64,000 bases of DNA from NCBI RefSeq assembly GCF_001315105.1, contig NZ_BAZR01000009.1, positions 62,001 through 126,000 on the forward strand, in the 5' to 3' direction. The translations under genes and the position numbers were made by a program. The first letter of the stretch is position 1. Each line of letters opens with the position of its first letter. Under the pieces are notes generated by a model, which made no database searches, was not told the DNA's origin, and saw only the letters and a program-made list of their open reading frames with translations. Below are positions 43,757-53,185 of this stretch, in pieces. This DNA comes from Paenibacillus sp. JCM 10914. GTDB lineage: Bacteria; Bacillota; Bacilli; Paenibacillales; Paenibacillaceae.

Positions 43757-43926
43757 TTTGTTAATTTTTCTGACTGTCTTGCGTAGAATGATGCACTTTG
43801 GGGAGAGGTATCGGCCTCGGCTTGGACAGTTTGGCTCAATATCCGGGCCACATGCTCATGAAATTGCCGCAACGCTTTGCCAGATGGCTGATTAACTTCT
43901 TTGATTACATATTCACATTTCTTCAT
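43753..43926 (-). CDS. 57-residue hypothetical protein with strong ribosome-binding site
   Basis: On the minus strand GGAGGCGTAATTC precedes an ATG at 43926. The frame reads MKKCEYVIKEVNQPSGKALR, then a helical, Gln- and Ala-rich C-terminus ending EKLTK. Start, ribosome-binding site and terminator are all textbook, so I think it is a real gene. Family unknown; small conserved proteins of this kind are common beside phage or integrative-element recombinases. It is divergent from the recombinase remnant, whose start lies 114 bases away. Confidence 0.6.
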   Translation of the reverse strand: MKKCEYVIKEVNQPSGKALRQFHEHVARILSQTVQAEADTSPQSASFYARQSEKLTK

Positions 43927-44040
43927 GAATTACGCCTCCAAAATTTAACAGTTGTCACATTCGATGATGTGTCATCAAAAATGCTCAACATTCTACTTGG
44001 ATGGCGGCAAAAATTTAACAAGTTTGGAGTAGAAGCTATT

Positions 44041-44926
44041 ATGGAATGCAAAACCATTAAACACGTAGCGGTTTATTTAAGAAAATCACGGGACGATGGT
44101 GAGTTTGAAGACGTTCTCTCGAAGCATAGGGATACCCTTCTGACCTTGGCCGAGAATCGAAATTGGACCTATAGTCTATATGAAGAAGTGGCCTCTGGTG
44201 AAAAGATAGAGTCCCGTAAGGAAATGCAGAAGTTACTTCGGCATGGTGAAGACCAGCTCTCATGAAGTCATTATGGAGCGGCTGCTTAAGAATCGCATGT
44301 TGAATTCCAATTCAAGACGTAACATTTTTCCTTTGTCAGGCTTGCTTTATTGTGAAAAATGCGGTTCGCGGATGAGGTTTCGAGTAGGTGAGAATAAGAA
44401 GCAGGGGCAGCACTGGAGTGCATTGTGCTATCACCAGTTCAAAGATGGCAGCAAATTTGAGCAGCGAGGCAAGGTAATGGATGTTGATTTTTTCAATGCT
44501 CTGTATGATCGAATTATCTATGTAGACCCAAATATTTTGCGGGAGATTGAAATGCATGGCAGTCGTTACAATGATACAAAGACGATCATTGAGGTGAAGG
44601 AACAGGAATTGAAGAAACAGAGGCGGGCGCTGGACAAGCTGCATGAATCGTATGAAGAGGACATGATAACGAAGCAGTTATTTTTGGAGCGTAAAGCTGT
44701 AAGAGCAAGGCAGATACAGAAGTTGGAGGATTTGAGTAAGGTTGTAGTAGATGAAGGGAATTATCCGACTGTGGAGCAGATATATGAGCGTATAGGCGAG
44801 TTTAGGGAGTTGTGGGATTTAGCATTGTCGAGTGAGGAAAAGAATAGGGCGTTGAAGAAGCTGGTGGAGCGGATTGTGTATAACCAGGAAGGGAATCGGG
44901 TAGAGTTGACAGTTTGTTATAGATGA
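44041..44926 (+). pseudogene. large serine recombinase with internal deletion
   Basis: The first frame (44041-44265) encodes the start of a resolvase domain: VAVYLRKSRDDGEFEDVLSKH with the catalytic Ser, and EEVASGEKIESRKEMQKLL. It then breaks off. An overlapping frame (44243-44926) encodes the C-terminal part: a zinc-ribbon (LSGLLYCEKCGSRMRF, with a later ALCYH) and a long coiled coil (IEVKEQELKKQRRALDKL). The rest of the catalytic domain, including the conserved Arg residues, and the recombinase DNA-binding domain are missing, and the join is out of frame. The integrase is therefore inactive. It was probably the enzyme that inserted this island or a phage-like ancestor. Confidence 0.85.
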
Positions 44927-45347
44927 GAGCGAGTAGTTTTGGAAGTCCCTTCCCCAGTCTTTACACATGTGGATGTCGTATTAGGAATGCAACGAATAGA
45001 TACGTAGAATTCCTTTGATTTCAACAATTTACGGGTTTTATGGTCTTCACGAAGGATGGTGCAGATTTCAAAAATAAGGTGCTGAAAGACAAAATCGAGG
45101 TTTCGGTCGTGCTGGACCTTGGTTTGACGTCGAGTGTGTAGACACGCGGATGGATAGTGGATGATAGTCAAGAATTATGAGATAGAACTTCCAAGAAAGC
45201 GCCTTTAATTGGGCGTTTTTTTATTTCATATAAATACAAATACCACACATTTATTCCAATGTTTTCACTACTGTTATGGTACTATAGACATGTAGTAGTC
45301 TTATGGTACTAATAGCAACATTATTTCATGTCTACGGGGGGATTTTT
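44927..45347. other. 421-base intergenic region before the Gabija-like genes
   Basis: No convincing complete gene. A 33-codon frame at 45040-45141 (VLKDKIEVSVVLDLGLTSSV) looks coding but lacks a ribosome-binding site and may be a remnant. A terminator lies at 45198-45222 (CGCC/GGCG, then seven Ts). Two identical TTATGGTACTA elements at 45274 and 45301 (27 bases apart) sit just before the gajA-like start, the first overlapping a TACTAT -10-like hexamer; they may be promoter or operator elements. Confidence 0.55.
45198..45222 (+). terminator. intrinsic terminator upstream of gajA
   Basis: GCGCC and GGGCG arms with a seven-base loop, followed by seven Ts. It insulates the Gabija-like genes from upstream transcription. 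Confidence 0.7.
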
Positions 45348-47423
45348 GTGAAGCTAAAAGAAGTTTCGATTCAAAATTACAGAAGATTCTTAGATACATC
45401 GCTGTCATTAGCTGATGACGTCACTTTGTTGGCTGGTGCCAACAACAGTGGAAAAACATCCTTAATTGAGCTCTTAGAAAATATCCTAAATACCGCGAAA
45501 ACGGAATATTGTGTTTCTGATATACCTGTGGCTCTCTCAAAAGAATGGGTTGACCAAGCTTATTCTATTTTTATTAAACATTTCGAAAGAAATGAAGATA
45601 GGGAGAAGACGATTCAAGCAATAGTAAATGATCTTTTTTGTTTAGATGCAGTTCCGGGGAAAGACAAACTTCTTGTTTCACCTACAGTAGTTAAAATAAG
45701 GGTTGATTATGAAGTCGATGAAGATATAAGAAATTTTGCCGATTACATTATGGATTTCGATCCTGATCAATGTTCAATATATTTTGAATACTCATTTGAG
45801 GTAACTTCTGCTACTTTTAGCCAGTCACTGGACAAGGACTTTGAGAAGTTGAGAAGTAGATATGAAAAGCTCTCTGAAGAAAGGGATAAAATTACAAAGG
45901 TTGGTTTCTTCAAAGAAAAAATATTAGGTACATACGTTTCTAGTATTATTGAGAAGTGTTATTTTTCTGATAGGCAATTTCAAAATAAAAATGAAATGGA
46001 ACTTTCTCATTTTCGTAAGTTATTCAATCTATACAATATTTATGCGGGGAGACCATTAGAGGATCAGAATATAGGTCACTCAAAAAGTATAAGCAAAAAT
46101 GTGCTTGATCTTGCACATCAAGATGATGCATGGAAAGCATTTCTAGGAGCATTACCAGACAAAATACTTCAACCTATTGAAGATCTAGGGATAACAGACA
46201 TTGTAAGAAAGGTTTCGGTTGATGGACTTACCGAGACAATTTCATCAATAGCACAGGCTAATGGGGGGAATACAGGAAGTATAATGCTTGATTTGGAGAT
46301 ATCGGAGGAAACGATTAGCTCTCTTATAAACCAAATTACCCATGCCAAGTATGATCTAGAGGGACATTATCTCAATGAAACATCACAAGGATTGGGATAC
46401 AGTAATATGATTTTTATTCTTTTGCAGCTTGAAAGATACAAACGGAATATCGACCCATTTCTAGTTAACATTTTTATTATTGAAGAGCCTGAGTCACACA
46501 TGCATCCACAAATGCAGAATGTTTTTGGGAAATTTCTGAAAAAATACTATCAAGAAAAAAAGATTCAAGGGATAATAACTACTCATTCTAGCGAGATGGT
46601 CAGAGTAACTGAGATGAAAAATCTTAGAGTTGCACGACCAATAACTCCTTTCATAAGCAATATTTTCGATTTTTCATCTTTTAAAGAAAGTGTGAGTAAG
46701 GACCCTATACTTGATAATTTCTATGATTGGTTTTATGAAATTGGATTCTCTGATATAGTTTTTGCTGACAGAGTCATTATTTATGAAGGTGATACAGAGA
46801 GAATGCTAATTAGAAAACTCTTTACATTGGATGAGTTTACAGTATTAAACCAATTATATATTGCATTTGTTCAAGTTGGAGGGGCATATGCTCACAACTA
46901 TAGAACGCTCATAGAGTTTATGGGAATAAAAACACTTATATTGACGGATCTTGATTATGCTAAATCAGCAAACATCGAAAGCCTTATAAGAGTCTCGGAA
47001 ACAACAAATGCAACAATTAATAATTTCTACAAAGTAACATATCCAGAAGCCAAACCAACTGTAACAGACTTATATGAGTGGAAAAAAAATAAGGAGAACA
47101 TATTATTTGATGGGTGTGCATATCTAAATTATCAAGGGGAAAAGGACGGCTTTGCTCGTACGTTAGAGGAAGCAATGCTTGCTAAGTATTATAATCTAAC
47201 GGCATTTGAAGAGAAAAACCGGGAAGATTGGATCAAATTAAGAAATGATGATGAGTTGAAGTTTACTGTTCCTCAAGAACAGGGACAGTATACAATCAGG
47301 GATATTGTTGAGCATAGTTCAAAAGGAAAAACAGATTTTATGTATTCAGTAATTCTAAACAGTTTAACTAAAGATATGCTGCCAGATTATATTGAGGAGG
47401 GGCTGGCATGGTTGAAGGAATAA
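45348..47423 (+). CDS. gajA: OLD-family ATPase/TOPRIM nuclease, GajA-like
   Basis: About 691 residues. The N-terminal ATPase domain has Walker A GANNSGKTSLIE near residue 33, a signature-like ETSQGLGYSNM, and Walker B FIIEEPESHMHPQMQ. A C-terminal TOPRIM domain has DRVIIYEGDTERMLIRKLF (catalytic Glu) and TLILTDLDYAKS (the Asp pair). This is the class of GajA, the nucleotide-sensing DNA nickase/endonuclease of the Gabija anti-phage system; it is longer than the roughly 580 residues I recall for characterised GajA. GTG 45348 has GGGGGGA upstream. The UvrD-like helicase gene follows with a 16-base overlap, the canonical Gabija order. Confidence 0.85.
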   Translation: MKLKEVSIQNYRRFLDTSLSLADDVTLLAGANNSGKTSLIELLENILNTAKTEYCVSDIPVALSKEWVDQAYSIFIKHFERNEDREKTIQAIVNDLFCLDAVPGKDKLLVSPTVVKIRVDYEVDEDIRNFADYIMDFDPDQCSIYFEYSFEVTSATFSQSLDKDFEKLRSRYEKLSEERDKITKVGFFKEKILGTYVSSIIEKCYFSDRQFQNKNEMELSHFRKLFNLYNIYAGRPLEDQNIGHSKSISKNVLDLAHQDDAWKAFLGALPDKILQPIEDLGITDIVRKVSVDGLTETISSIAQANGGNTGSIMLDLEISEETISSLINQITHAKYDLEGHYLNETSQGLGYSNMIFILLQLERYKRNIDPFLVNIFIIEEPESHMHPQMQNVFGKFLKKYYQEKKIQGIITTHSSEMVRVTEMKNLRVARPITPFISNIFDFSSFKESVSKDPILDNFYDWFYEIGFSDIVFADRVIIYEGDTERMLIRKLFTLDEFTVLNQLYIAFVQVGGAYAHNYRTLIEFMGIKTLILTDLDYAKSANIESLIRVSETTNATINNFYKVTYPEAKPTVTDLYEWKKNKENILFDGCAYLNYQGEKDGFARTLEEAMLAKYYNLTAFEEKNREDWIKLRNDDELKFTVPQEQGQYTIRDIVEHSSKGKTDFMYSVILNSLTKDMLPDYIEEGLAWLKE

Positions 47424-49359
47424 CAGAAAATATATATTTGGTTAATGCCCCAGCTGGTAGTGGGAAGACAACAACAATTAAATCAATGATTTTAAAGCAT
47501 CTAGTTGAATATCCCAATGACAATATTCTTTGTATAACATACACAAACCGGGCTGCAGAAGAATTGGGTAAGGACATGGATAGTAATAGAGTTCATTTTT
47601 CAACTATCCATTCGTTTTTACACAATTTTTTAAAAATTTATTTTTCACATGAACAGATAATCAATTTGTACTTTGAGATATACGGTCCTGAAATAATGAG
47701 GAGAATTTCCAATGACGATGGGGATGCAACGATAATCAGAAGTAATGAGAGATATATTGAGAAAAATGGAAGTTTGTCACTTGATGTTATTAAGGCAAAT
47801 CTTAAGACCATTCACTACAATGAATCTCAATTTAACTCTTTATATTATGGTGGTTTATCTCATGATGATTTAATAACGTTTTCTAAATTAGTTTTCGAGA
47901 AGTTTCCTGTAATTAACAGAAGATTGACGAAAAAATATCAACTTATTTTCATTGATGAGTATCAAGACTCATCCGCGAATGTATTAAAATTATTTTATCA
48001 AGCAGTTCATGCTACATCGACAGAGCTATATTTTCTGGGAGATAAAATGCAACAAATATATAGGAATTATGATGGATCATTTGAGGATAAACTATTAACC
48101 CTAAACAAATCAATCAAATTGACCACCAATTATAGATCAGTGCCTTCAGTTATTAATATCTTAAACAAATTATATAATAATAGCTTATACAAGCAAGCGC
48201 CTGCAGAAAAAAGTTTGAATACATCAGTTAATCACTTGCCTCGAATTGTGCTATGTGACGATGTGTCGGAGAAGCTTAGGATAGAGAAACAGAATTACCC
48301 AGATGCGTTATTATTATTCTTGCTTAATCAAAAACGATTTGACTCTATTGGAGCAGGGGATCTTTATAGAAAATACAACAATATGGAACGATATTCATTT
48401 ATACAACAATATAGCGCCGTTGATGTGCTTATAAATGATTCGCTGGATAATCCAGATATTTTAGTTAAATTATTATTCATGGTTAACCAAATTGCAGAGG
48501 ATTATCGTGCCAAGAGCTTAGGAATATAGTTCAGTTGTTCAAAAGAAATCCTAAAATATTTAATGATAGCGTATTTACAGTAAAAAAACATGAAGATAAG
48601 CGTAGGCTGGATAATTTCTTGCGAAAAATTTCGGAGCTATATAATGATACTGATCGAATATATAGCATAAACTCAGTATTAAATGTTCTTTTGGAAACTG
48701 AACTGGTTAGACCAGAGTGTATAAGCTCAATTATTGATGACGAAGACTACTCTTTAGTTTTAGATGTCAAAATAGAAGAGTTTCGCTTTCTTGCTCAGTA
48801 TTTAAAAACACCAAATGTATCAACACAACATGGCGTAAAGGGAGAGAGTTATAACACAGTTTTTTTTATAGCTGAGGATAATAATAAAAAGCCATTAGTT
48901 CATATGTATCGGTTCTTTAAAATGTGGAGCAGTATGGAAGTGTCACTAAATGATTTTGAATCCTTCTATTACGAATATGTTGAGTGGATAAATGAGACAA
49001 TTTCTTATTTAGGATTTAAATTACCTGAAATTAATAGTGCTTTGCATAAAGAACACCAGGGATACTTAAAATCTAGAATTAATCAACTACTTAAACACTT
49101 TGAAAATAACGAGTATTTTAACAGTTTATGTTCGAGTGAATATAAAGCGTATTTAGATAACTCTATTGTTACAACTGCAAAAAAGTGTTTTAAAGAAAGC
49201 CAAGTGTATGGCCCATTAAGTGCTTATCGTTTGTTTTATGTTGGATGTTCCCGTGCACGTAGGAATTTATCAGTATTTATTGACAGATCTAAAATTGAAG
49301 GATTTTCTTCTCAACTGATGAAGAAATTTAATGAAATAGGATTTGAAATCATGGAATAA
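47408..49359 (+). pseudogene. gajB: UvrD-like helicase, GajB-like, frameshifted near 48519
   Basis: Two frames together encode a superfamily-1 helicase. The first has Walker A APAGSGKTTTIK, motif Ia CITYTNRAAEEL, motif II LIFIDEYQDSS, motif III YFLGDKMQQIY and motif IV TTNYRS. The second, from about 48519, has motif V STQHGVKGESYNTVF and motif VI LFYVGCSRARRNL. Adding one base at AGCTTAGG gives continuous AKSLRNIVQLFKRNPKIF and a protein of about 650 residues. The start overlaps gajA and has GAGGAGGGG upstream. GajB is the helicase partner that Gabija needs for defence. As sequenced it would be truncated after motif IV; all motifs otherwise look sound, so a sequencing indel is plausible. Confidence 0.8.
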
Positions 49360-49713
49360 AAAATTGAGTTTTTAATCTCAAAAACGCAAGAGACGTTGAA
49401 GGGAGGAAGACAACAATCGGAGTATAGAGGGTGGACAAATAAATTATACTACGCTACAAATGGATACTGCAATTGAGATGCTAAGGACACACACAACGAG
49501 AAAAGTTGTTGAAATTATCGGGATTAAGTGAGAGTACTCTTAAAAGAGAGCACCGAAGAAGAAGAGGTGGTTCCAGGAAAGCTAAAATTTAAGCATTTTT
49601 TAGCACGACAAAAACTATTAAAAAGTATAAGAATATTATTATTAGCACAGCAAACATACGCTCTCTCTTTATATTATACTGGAAGAAAAATGCAGTTGAG
49701 AGGTGGATTTAAA
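49360..49713. other. 354-base region with a frameshifted HTH-like mini-ORF
   Basis: If the downstream nuclease starts at TTG 49714, this stretch holds no intact gene. From ATG 49460 a frame reads MDTAIEMLRTHTTRKVVEII; skipping one G at 49520-49522 continues it as GLSESTLKREHRRRRGG to a stop at 49590-49592, a 43-residue helix-turn-helix-like protein. It could be a small regulator with a one-base insertion or a remnant. The rest is AT-rich and could hold the nuclease promoter. Confidence 0.4.
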
Positions 49714-50985
49714 TTGATTACAACAGTAGCCGATCTATTGAATTCTCTTATGAACAAGGAGAAAGAATTATTGAAAAAATACAGCATAATCAAGCATGGT
49801 CCTACAATTGGCGATATGTACGAAGGACTTACTGCGAGTCTCCTGAATAAAGCTATATTTGAAGGATTAGATATACGAATTGTGTCTGGCAAAATACGAA
49901 ATGAAGAAGGCACCTTTAGTAATGAAATAGACTGTATGATAGTAGAGGGAGAAGGCGAAGCCATTCCGTATACAGGCAAGTTTATATATGATCTCTCTCA
50001 AGTAATTGCAGTTCTAGAAGTTAAAAAAAACTTGTATCAAGATGACCTAATAGATGCCTACAATAAAATGAAGCAAATATACTCAATTACTGACCCTAGC
50101 AATGAATTGCTAAATATGAAGGCGTTTAGAGATGCATTTAGACATATAGTACAGAAAGAACTCCCTGACTATGAAGAAGTGACAGAACTGCCTTTGCATG
50201 AACAAATGATTTATCACAGTTTGTTAATAGAAGAAATGATGCCGGTTAGAATAGTATTTGGTTATTATGGATATTCGTCTGAATTTGCCCTAAGAGAAGC
50301 ATTTAATAAATATATAGAAAAGAACTCTGGTATTAGGGGATTTAGTCCAACTATCTTTCCCGATCTTATTATATGTAATAACAGTGTTTTAGCAAAGTTG
50401 GATGCTATGCCTTATATAAGCCCTCTGGATAGGGAAGGTAACTGGAATTTCTATGGTTCAACAACACATAATCCGTTTTTAATACTTCTAGAGTTTATTT
50501 GGACAAAGCTGAGCTATAGATATAACCTTAGCGATGATATCTTTGGCGAAGATCTTGATTTTGAAGCTTTCCATCCTTTTCTGCGGACTAAGGCTAAAAG
50601 AAGCGATGATAAAATAGGTTGGGAGACAAATTATATTTATATCCCGAAAGAAGGACTAGATCATGAGCCTTTATTTTGGGAGTGGAAGCCCGCGGAACTT
50701 GACGAGGTAGAATGGTTCATAATCAATTGGCTTTGCTTACATCAAGAGCTTAATACAGAGGAACTGGAATTCCAAAAATGGTTGGATCAAAAAGGCGCAA
50801 AACTAGAAGATCTTATTAAGAGTCTTTCTGAAAAGAGACTGACTAATTTTGAAAAAAATACATTTTATTTGTTGACTGATCAGTGTGCGGTTGTTACTGT
50901 TAACGGTAAGTGGTATGCTGCCGAAAATAAATCAGGTAGACTGACCAATTGGGTTAAAAAGATGATGCAAGGTAGAGATGAATAA
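49714..50985 (+). CDS. DUF6602/PD-(D/E)XK-like nuclease, third gene of the defence cluster
   Basis: About 423 residues. The N-terminal 150 residues fit a PD-(D/E)XK nuclease of the DUF6602 type: GDMYEGLTASLL supplies an acidic residue, SNEIDCMIV the metal-binding Asp, and IAVLEVKKNL the ExK pair. The rest, including a helical C-terminal domain (EELEFQKWLDQKGAKLEDLI), is unassigned. The TTG at 49714 has AGAGGTGG seven bases upstream and begins at a sensible domain boundary; a GTG at 49528 would add 62 residues overlapping an HTH-like frame. Same strand as gajAB, about 350 bases downstream. It may be an extra effector or an independent defence gene. Confidence 0.65.
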   Translation: MITTVADLLNSLMNKEKELLKKYSIIKHGPTIGDMYEGLTASLLNKAIFEGLDIRIVSGKIRNEEGTFSNEIDCMIVEGEGEAIPYTGKFIYDLSQVIAVLEVKKNLYQDDLIDAYNKMKQIYSITDPSNELLNMKAFRDAFRHIVQKELPDYEEVTELPLHEQMIYHSLLIEEMMPVRIVFGYYGYSSEFALREAFNKYIEKNSGIRGFSPTIFPDLIICNNSVLAKLDAMPYISPLDREGNWNFYGSTTHNPFLILLEFIWTKLSYRYNLSDDIFGEDLDFEAFHPFLRTKAKRSDDKIGWETNYIYIPKEGLDHEPLFWEWKPAELDEVEWFIINWLCLHQELNTEELEFQKWLDQKGAKLEDLIKSLSEKRLTNFEKNTFYLLTDQCAVVTVNGKWYAAENKSGRLTNWVKKMMQGRDE

Positions 50986-51316
50986 ACTGTATTTGTGTAT
51001 AAAACAACAGTATCTACGTAATAAAGAATGAGACTTTTTATTGCTGAGATACCAATCCAACCTGTAGATTCTGTGTAATAGTTAAGACAATTCGGAAACC
51101 GAAGAGGTTTTATTCAAGAGCAGGTTGAACTCCTTGGTGAGTTATATCCTGCTCTTTTTGGTAATACTGCAATGTAGAATTGGTCATAATGGGTTGACAA
51201 TCAACTATAAAATAAGCTCTAACTTTACAAATTAAAATAAATATAACCATAACTAGACAAAAACATGGTTTTGGTATATCTTAGTAGTCAGGACATTAAC
51301 GAGGGGGGCAATTTTT
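50986..51316. other. 331-base intergenic region with a terminator
   Basis: No gene seen. The region ends the nuclease gene with a strong terminator (51115-51160) and is otherwise AT-rich, with probable promoter sequence for the next pair of genes. Confidence 0.5.
51115..51160 (+). terminator. intrinsic terminator after the nuclease gene
   Basis: AAGAGCAGG pairs with CCTGCTCTT over 9 bases. Inside the loop AACTC and GAGTT form a second stem, giving an extended hairpin followed by Ts. Confidence 0.85.
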
Positions 51317-52021
51317 ATGAGTATGGATATATATCAAAAATGTATGCTACTTTTAGAGCAGAGAACAGTTATATGTGATGGTATTAAAGCAGGATTTAAG
51401 AGACATCAGCTATACCTAGAACTATTTTCTGATATAGAAACAGATACTTCGAATCCCAAAAACCGTTATGACCTTGTTAACACGGAAGTAATTAATTCTA
51501 TTAAGAAACATCCGCACATGCAAATCGAGATTGAGAAGAAAAAGTCTGGATTCCATCCTTACATAGTATTAAGAGAAAAGCTAAGGAATATATCTGTTCT
51601 TGTCTTACCATTAGCAACTAAAAAAGACATGTTTGACAGTGCCAGTACGTACAGAATGAATTTTTCTGTCTCTAATATCCCAAGGTTAATTGAGGAAGGA
51701 TTACCTGAAGATTCTCCGGATATTGATATTCAATACCAGCGGGCAATACATCCGTTGGGTACGGAGAATTATCCCTTTGGGCTAATTGTTGTATATGATC
51801 CTCATGATGGTTCAATCAGAGAAGGTGCGTTACTGCCTGATCATACGGACTGGATATTTTTAGAGGATACTACGAGTATGGTATTAAGTAATAGTTTAGA
51901 CAATGTTAAGCCGATTAATGTTTATGAGAACAGTGAGGATATCAAGATACCGTTTAAGGAGACAGCGCATCAAACTGACGAGGATATCCCTCTAAAGCTG
52001 AAATTTGATCCGTCAGTATGA
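51317..52021 (+). CDS. unknown protein partnered with an HTH-ImmA/IrrE gene
   Basis: A 234-residue soluble protein, mixed alpha/beta, with no motif I recognise. It contains HPYIVLREKLRNISVLVLPL and YPFGLIVVYDPHDGSIREG, and a charged C-terminus. GAGGGGGGC precedes the ATG. The stop lies 15 bases before the HTH-ImmA/IrrE gene, so the two form an operon. An unknown protein next to an HTH-metallopeptidase resembles toxin-antitoxin-like defence pairs such as RosmerTA, as I recall that system; on that view this would be the effector. I cannot confirm homology from sequence alone. Confidence 0.65.
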   Translation: MSMDIYQKCMLLLEQRTVICDGIKAGFKRHQLYLELFSDIETDTSNPKNRYDLVNTEVINSIKKHPHMQIEIEKKKSGFHPYIVLREKLRNISVLVLPLATKKDMFDSASTYRMNFSVSNIPRLIEEGLPEDSPDIDIQYQRAIHPLGTENYPFGLIVVYDPHDGSIREGALLPDHTDWIFLEDTTSMVLSNSLDNVKPINVYENSEDIKIPFKETAHQTDEDIPLKLKFDPSV

Positions 52022-52036
52022 AAGTAGGAAAGTATT

Positions 52037-53185
52037 ATGATTAAGGAAGATCAGAGAATCATCCCAGCTAGACTTAAAGAGGCTCGTTTAGTAAGAGGTC
52101 TAAGTATTAATGAACTCGCGTCTAGAGTAGGCCTTTCTAAACAAGCTATATCTCAATATGAGCTGGGAGAAAACGAACCAAAACCTGGTACGATGATGGG
52201 GATTATACGGGAGTTGGATTTCCCTAAGAGTTTTTTCTATAAGACTTATGAAGAACATATCATAGGTAATACTTTCTTTAGGGCATCTGCAGCAGCAACG
52301 AAGAAAAACAAGGAAATTCAATACAATAAATCAAAGCTTGCAGGATATATATATGATTATCTGCAAAAGTACATTGAATTCCCTGAGCTGAACTTACCTG
52401 ATCTATCTTCATTTGATCAAGCTGATTGGGATGATGATTCTATAGAGATTCTCACGGAGAATGTCAGACAGTTTTGGGGACTTGGAGAAAATCCTATCAA
52501 TAATATAGTTAATCTTATGGAACGAAACGGTATTGCTGTTTTTTCTATTGATATGGAGAGTTTGAAAGTAGACGCGTTCTGTCAATCCAGAAAAGGGCGT
52601 CCATATATTTTCTTAGGGAATGATAAGGAGTCTGCTGCAAGAAGACAATTTGATGCGGCTCATGAAATTGGCCATCGCTTGATGCACAATCATATTCACA
52701 ACCAGGATATCCTCTCAAGAGAGGAATTCAAGATCATTGAGAATCAGGCGAATCGCTTTGCATCCGCATTACTATTACCTGCAAAGGCATTTGCAAAGAC
52801 AGTTACTTCTACAAAGTTGATTCACTTTATAGAGTTGAAAAAATATTGGAAAGTATCAATCGCAGCTATGTTATATCGAGCTCAAGAATTAGGGATAATT
52901 GATCAGAGCAGATATACTTCTTTATTGAAGCAAATGTCCATTCACAAGATGAGATCAAAAGAACCGTTAGATGATGTGATTCCGGTTCCTAAGCCTATTC
53001 TGTTGAATAAAGGCATAAAGATGTTACTACAGGATAATTTTAAAAATGAGCTGCAAATTATCAATGAAAGTGGTGTACCGCGAGAGTTTATCGAAATGCT
53101 TTGTACCATGGATAAAGGTTCACTTAAACTTAAGGAGATCGAGCCTACGCTTAGACTAATTGTTAACAATCAAAAAGATGCATGA
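52037..53185 (+). CDS. XRE HTH - ImmA/IrrE metallopeptidase fusion
   Basis: A 382-residue protein. Residues about 10-65 are an XRE helix-turn-helix (RGLSINELASRVGLSKQAISQYELG). Residues about 170-290 are an M78/ImmA-IrrE zinc peptidase with HEIGH in FDAAHEIGHRLMHNH and a downstream Glu in ENQANRFASALLLP. The 90-residue C-terminus is unassigned. Such fusions bind their own operator and remove a regulatory protein when activated, as ImmA does for ImmR in ICEBs1. It is co-transcribed with the unknown 234-residue gene. Likely roles are control of the upstream partner or of the island. Confidence 0.88.
   Translation: MIKEDQRIIPARLKEARLVRGLSINELASRVGLSKQAISQYELGENEPKPGTMMGIIRELDFPKSFFYKTYEEHIIGNTFFRASAAATKKNKEIQYNKSKLAGYIYDYLQKYIEFPELNLPDLSSFDQADWDDDSIEILTENVRQFWGLGENPINNIVNLMERNGIAVFSIDMESLKVDAFCQSRKGRPYIFLGNDKESAARRQFDAAHEIGHRLMHNHIHNQDILSREEFKIIENQANRFASALLLPAKAFAKTVTSTKLIHFIELKKYWKVSIAAMLYRAQELGIIDQSRYTSLLKQMSIHKMRSKEPLDDVIPVPKPILLNKGIKMLLQDNFKNELQIINESGVPREFIEMLCTMDKGSLKLKEIEPTLRLIVNNQKDA

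Noticed and set aside
43798..44040. Upstream extension of the recombinase frame
   Set aside because: This stretch is antisense to the 57-residue minus-strand gene and does not resemble recombinase sequence; the ATG at 44041 begins the resolvase domain.
44917..45171. 84-codon minus-strand frame before gajA
   Set aside because: No ribosome-binding site and no protein-like pattern.
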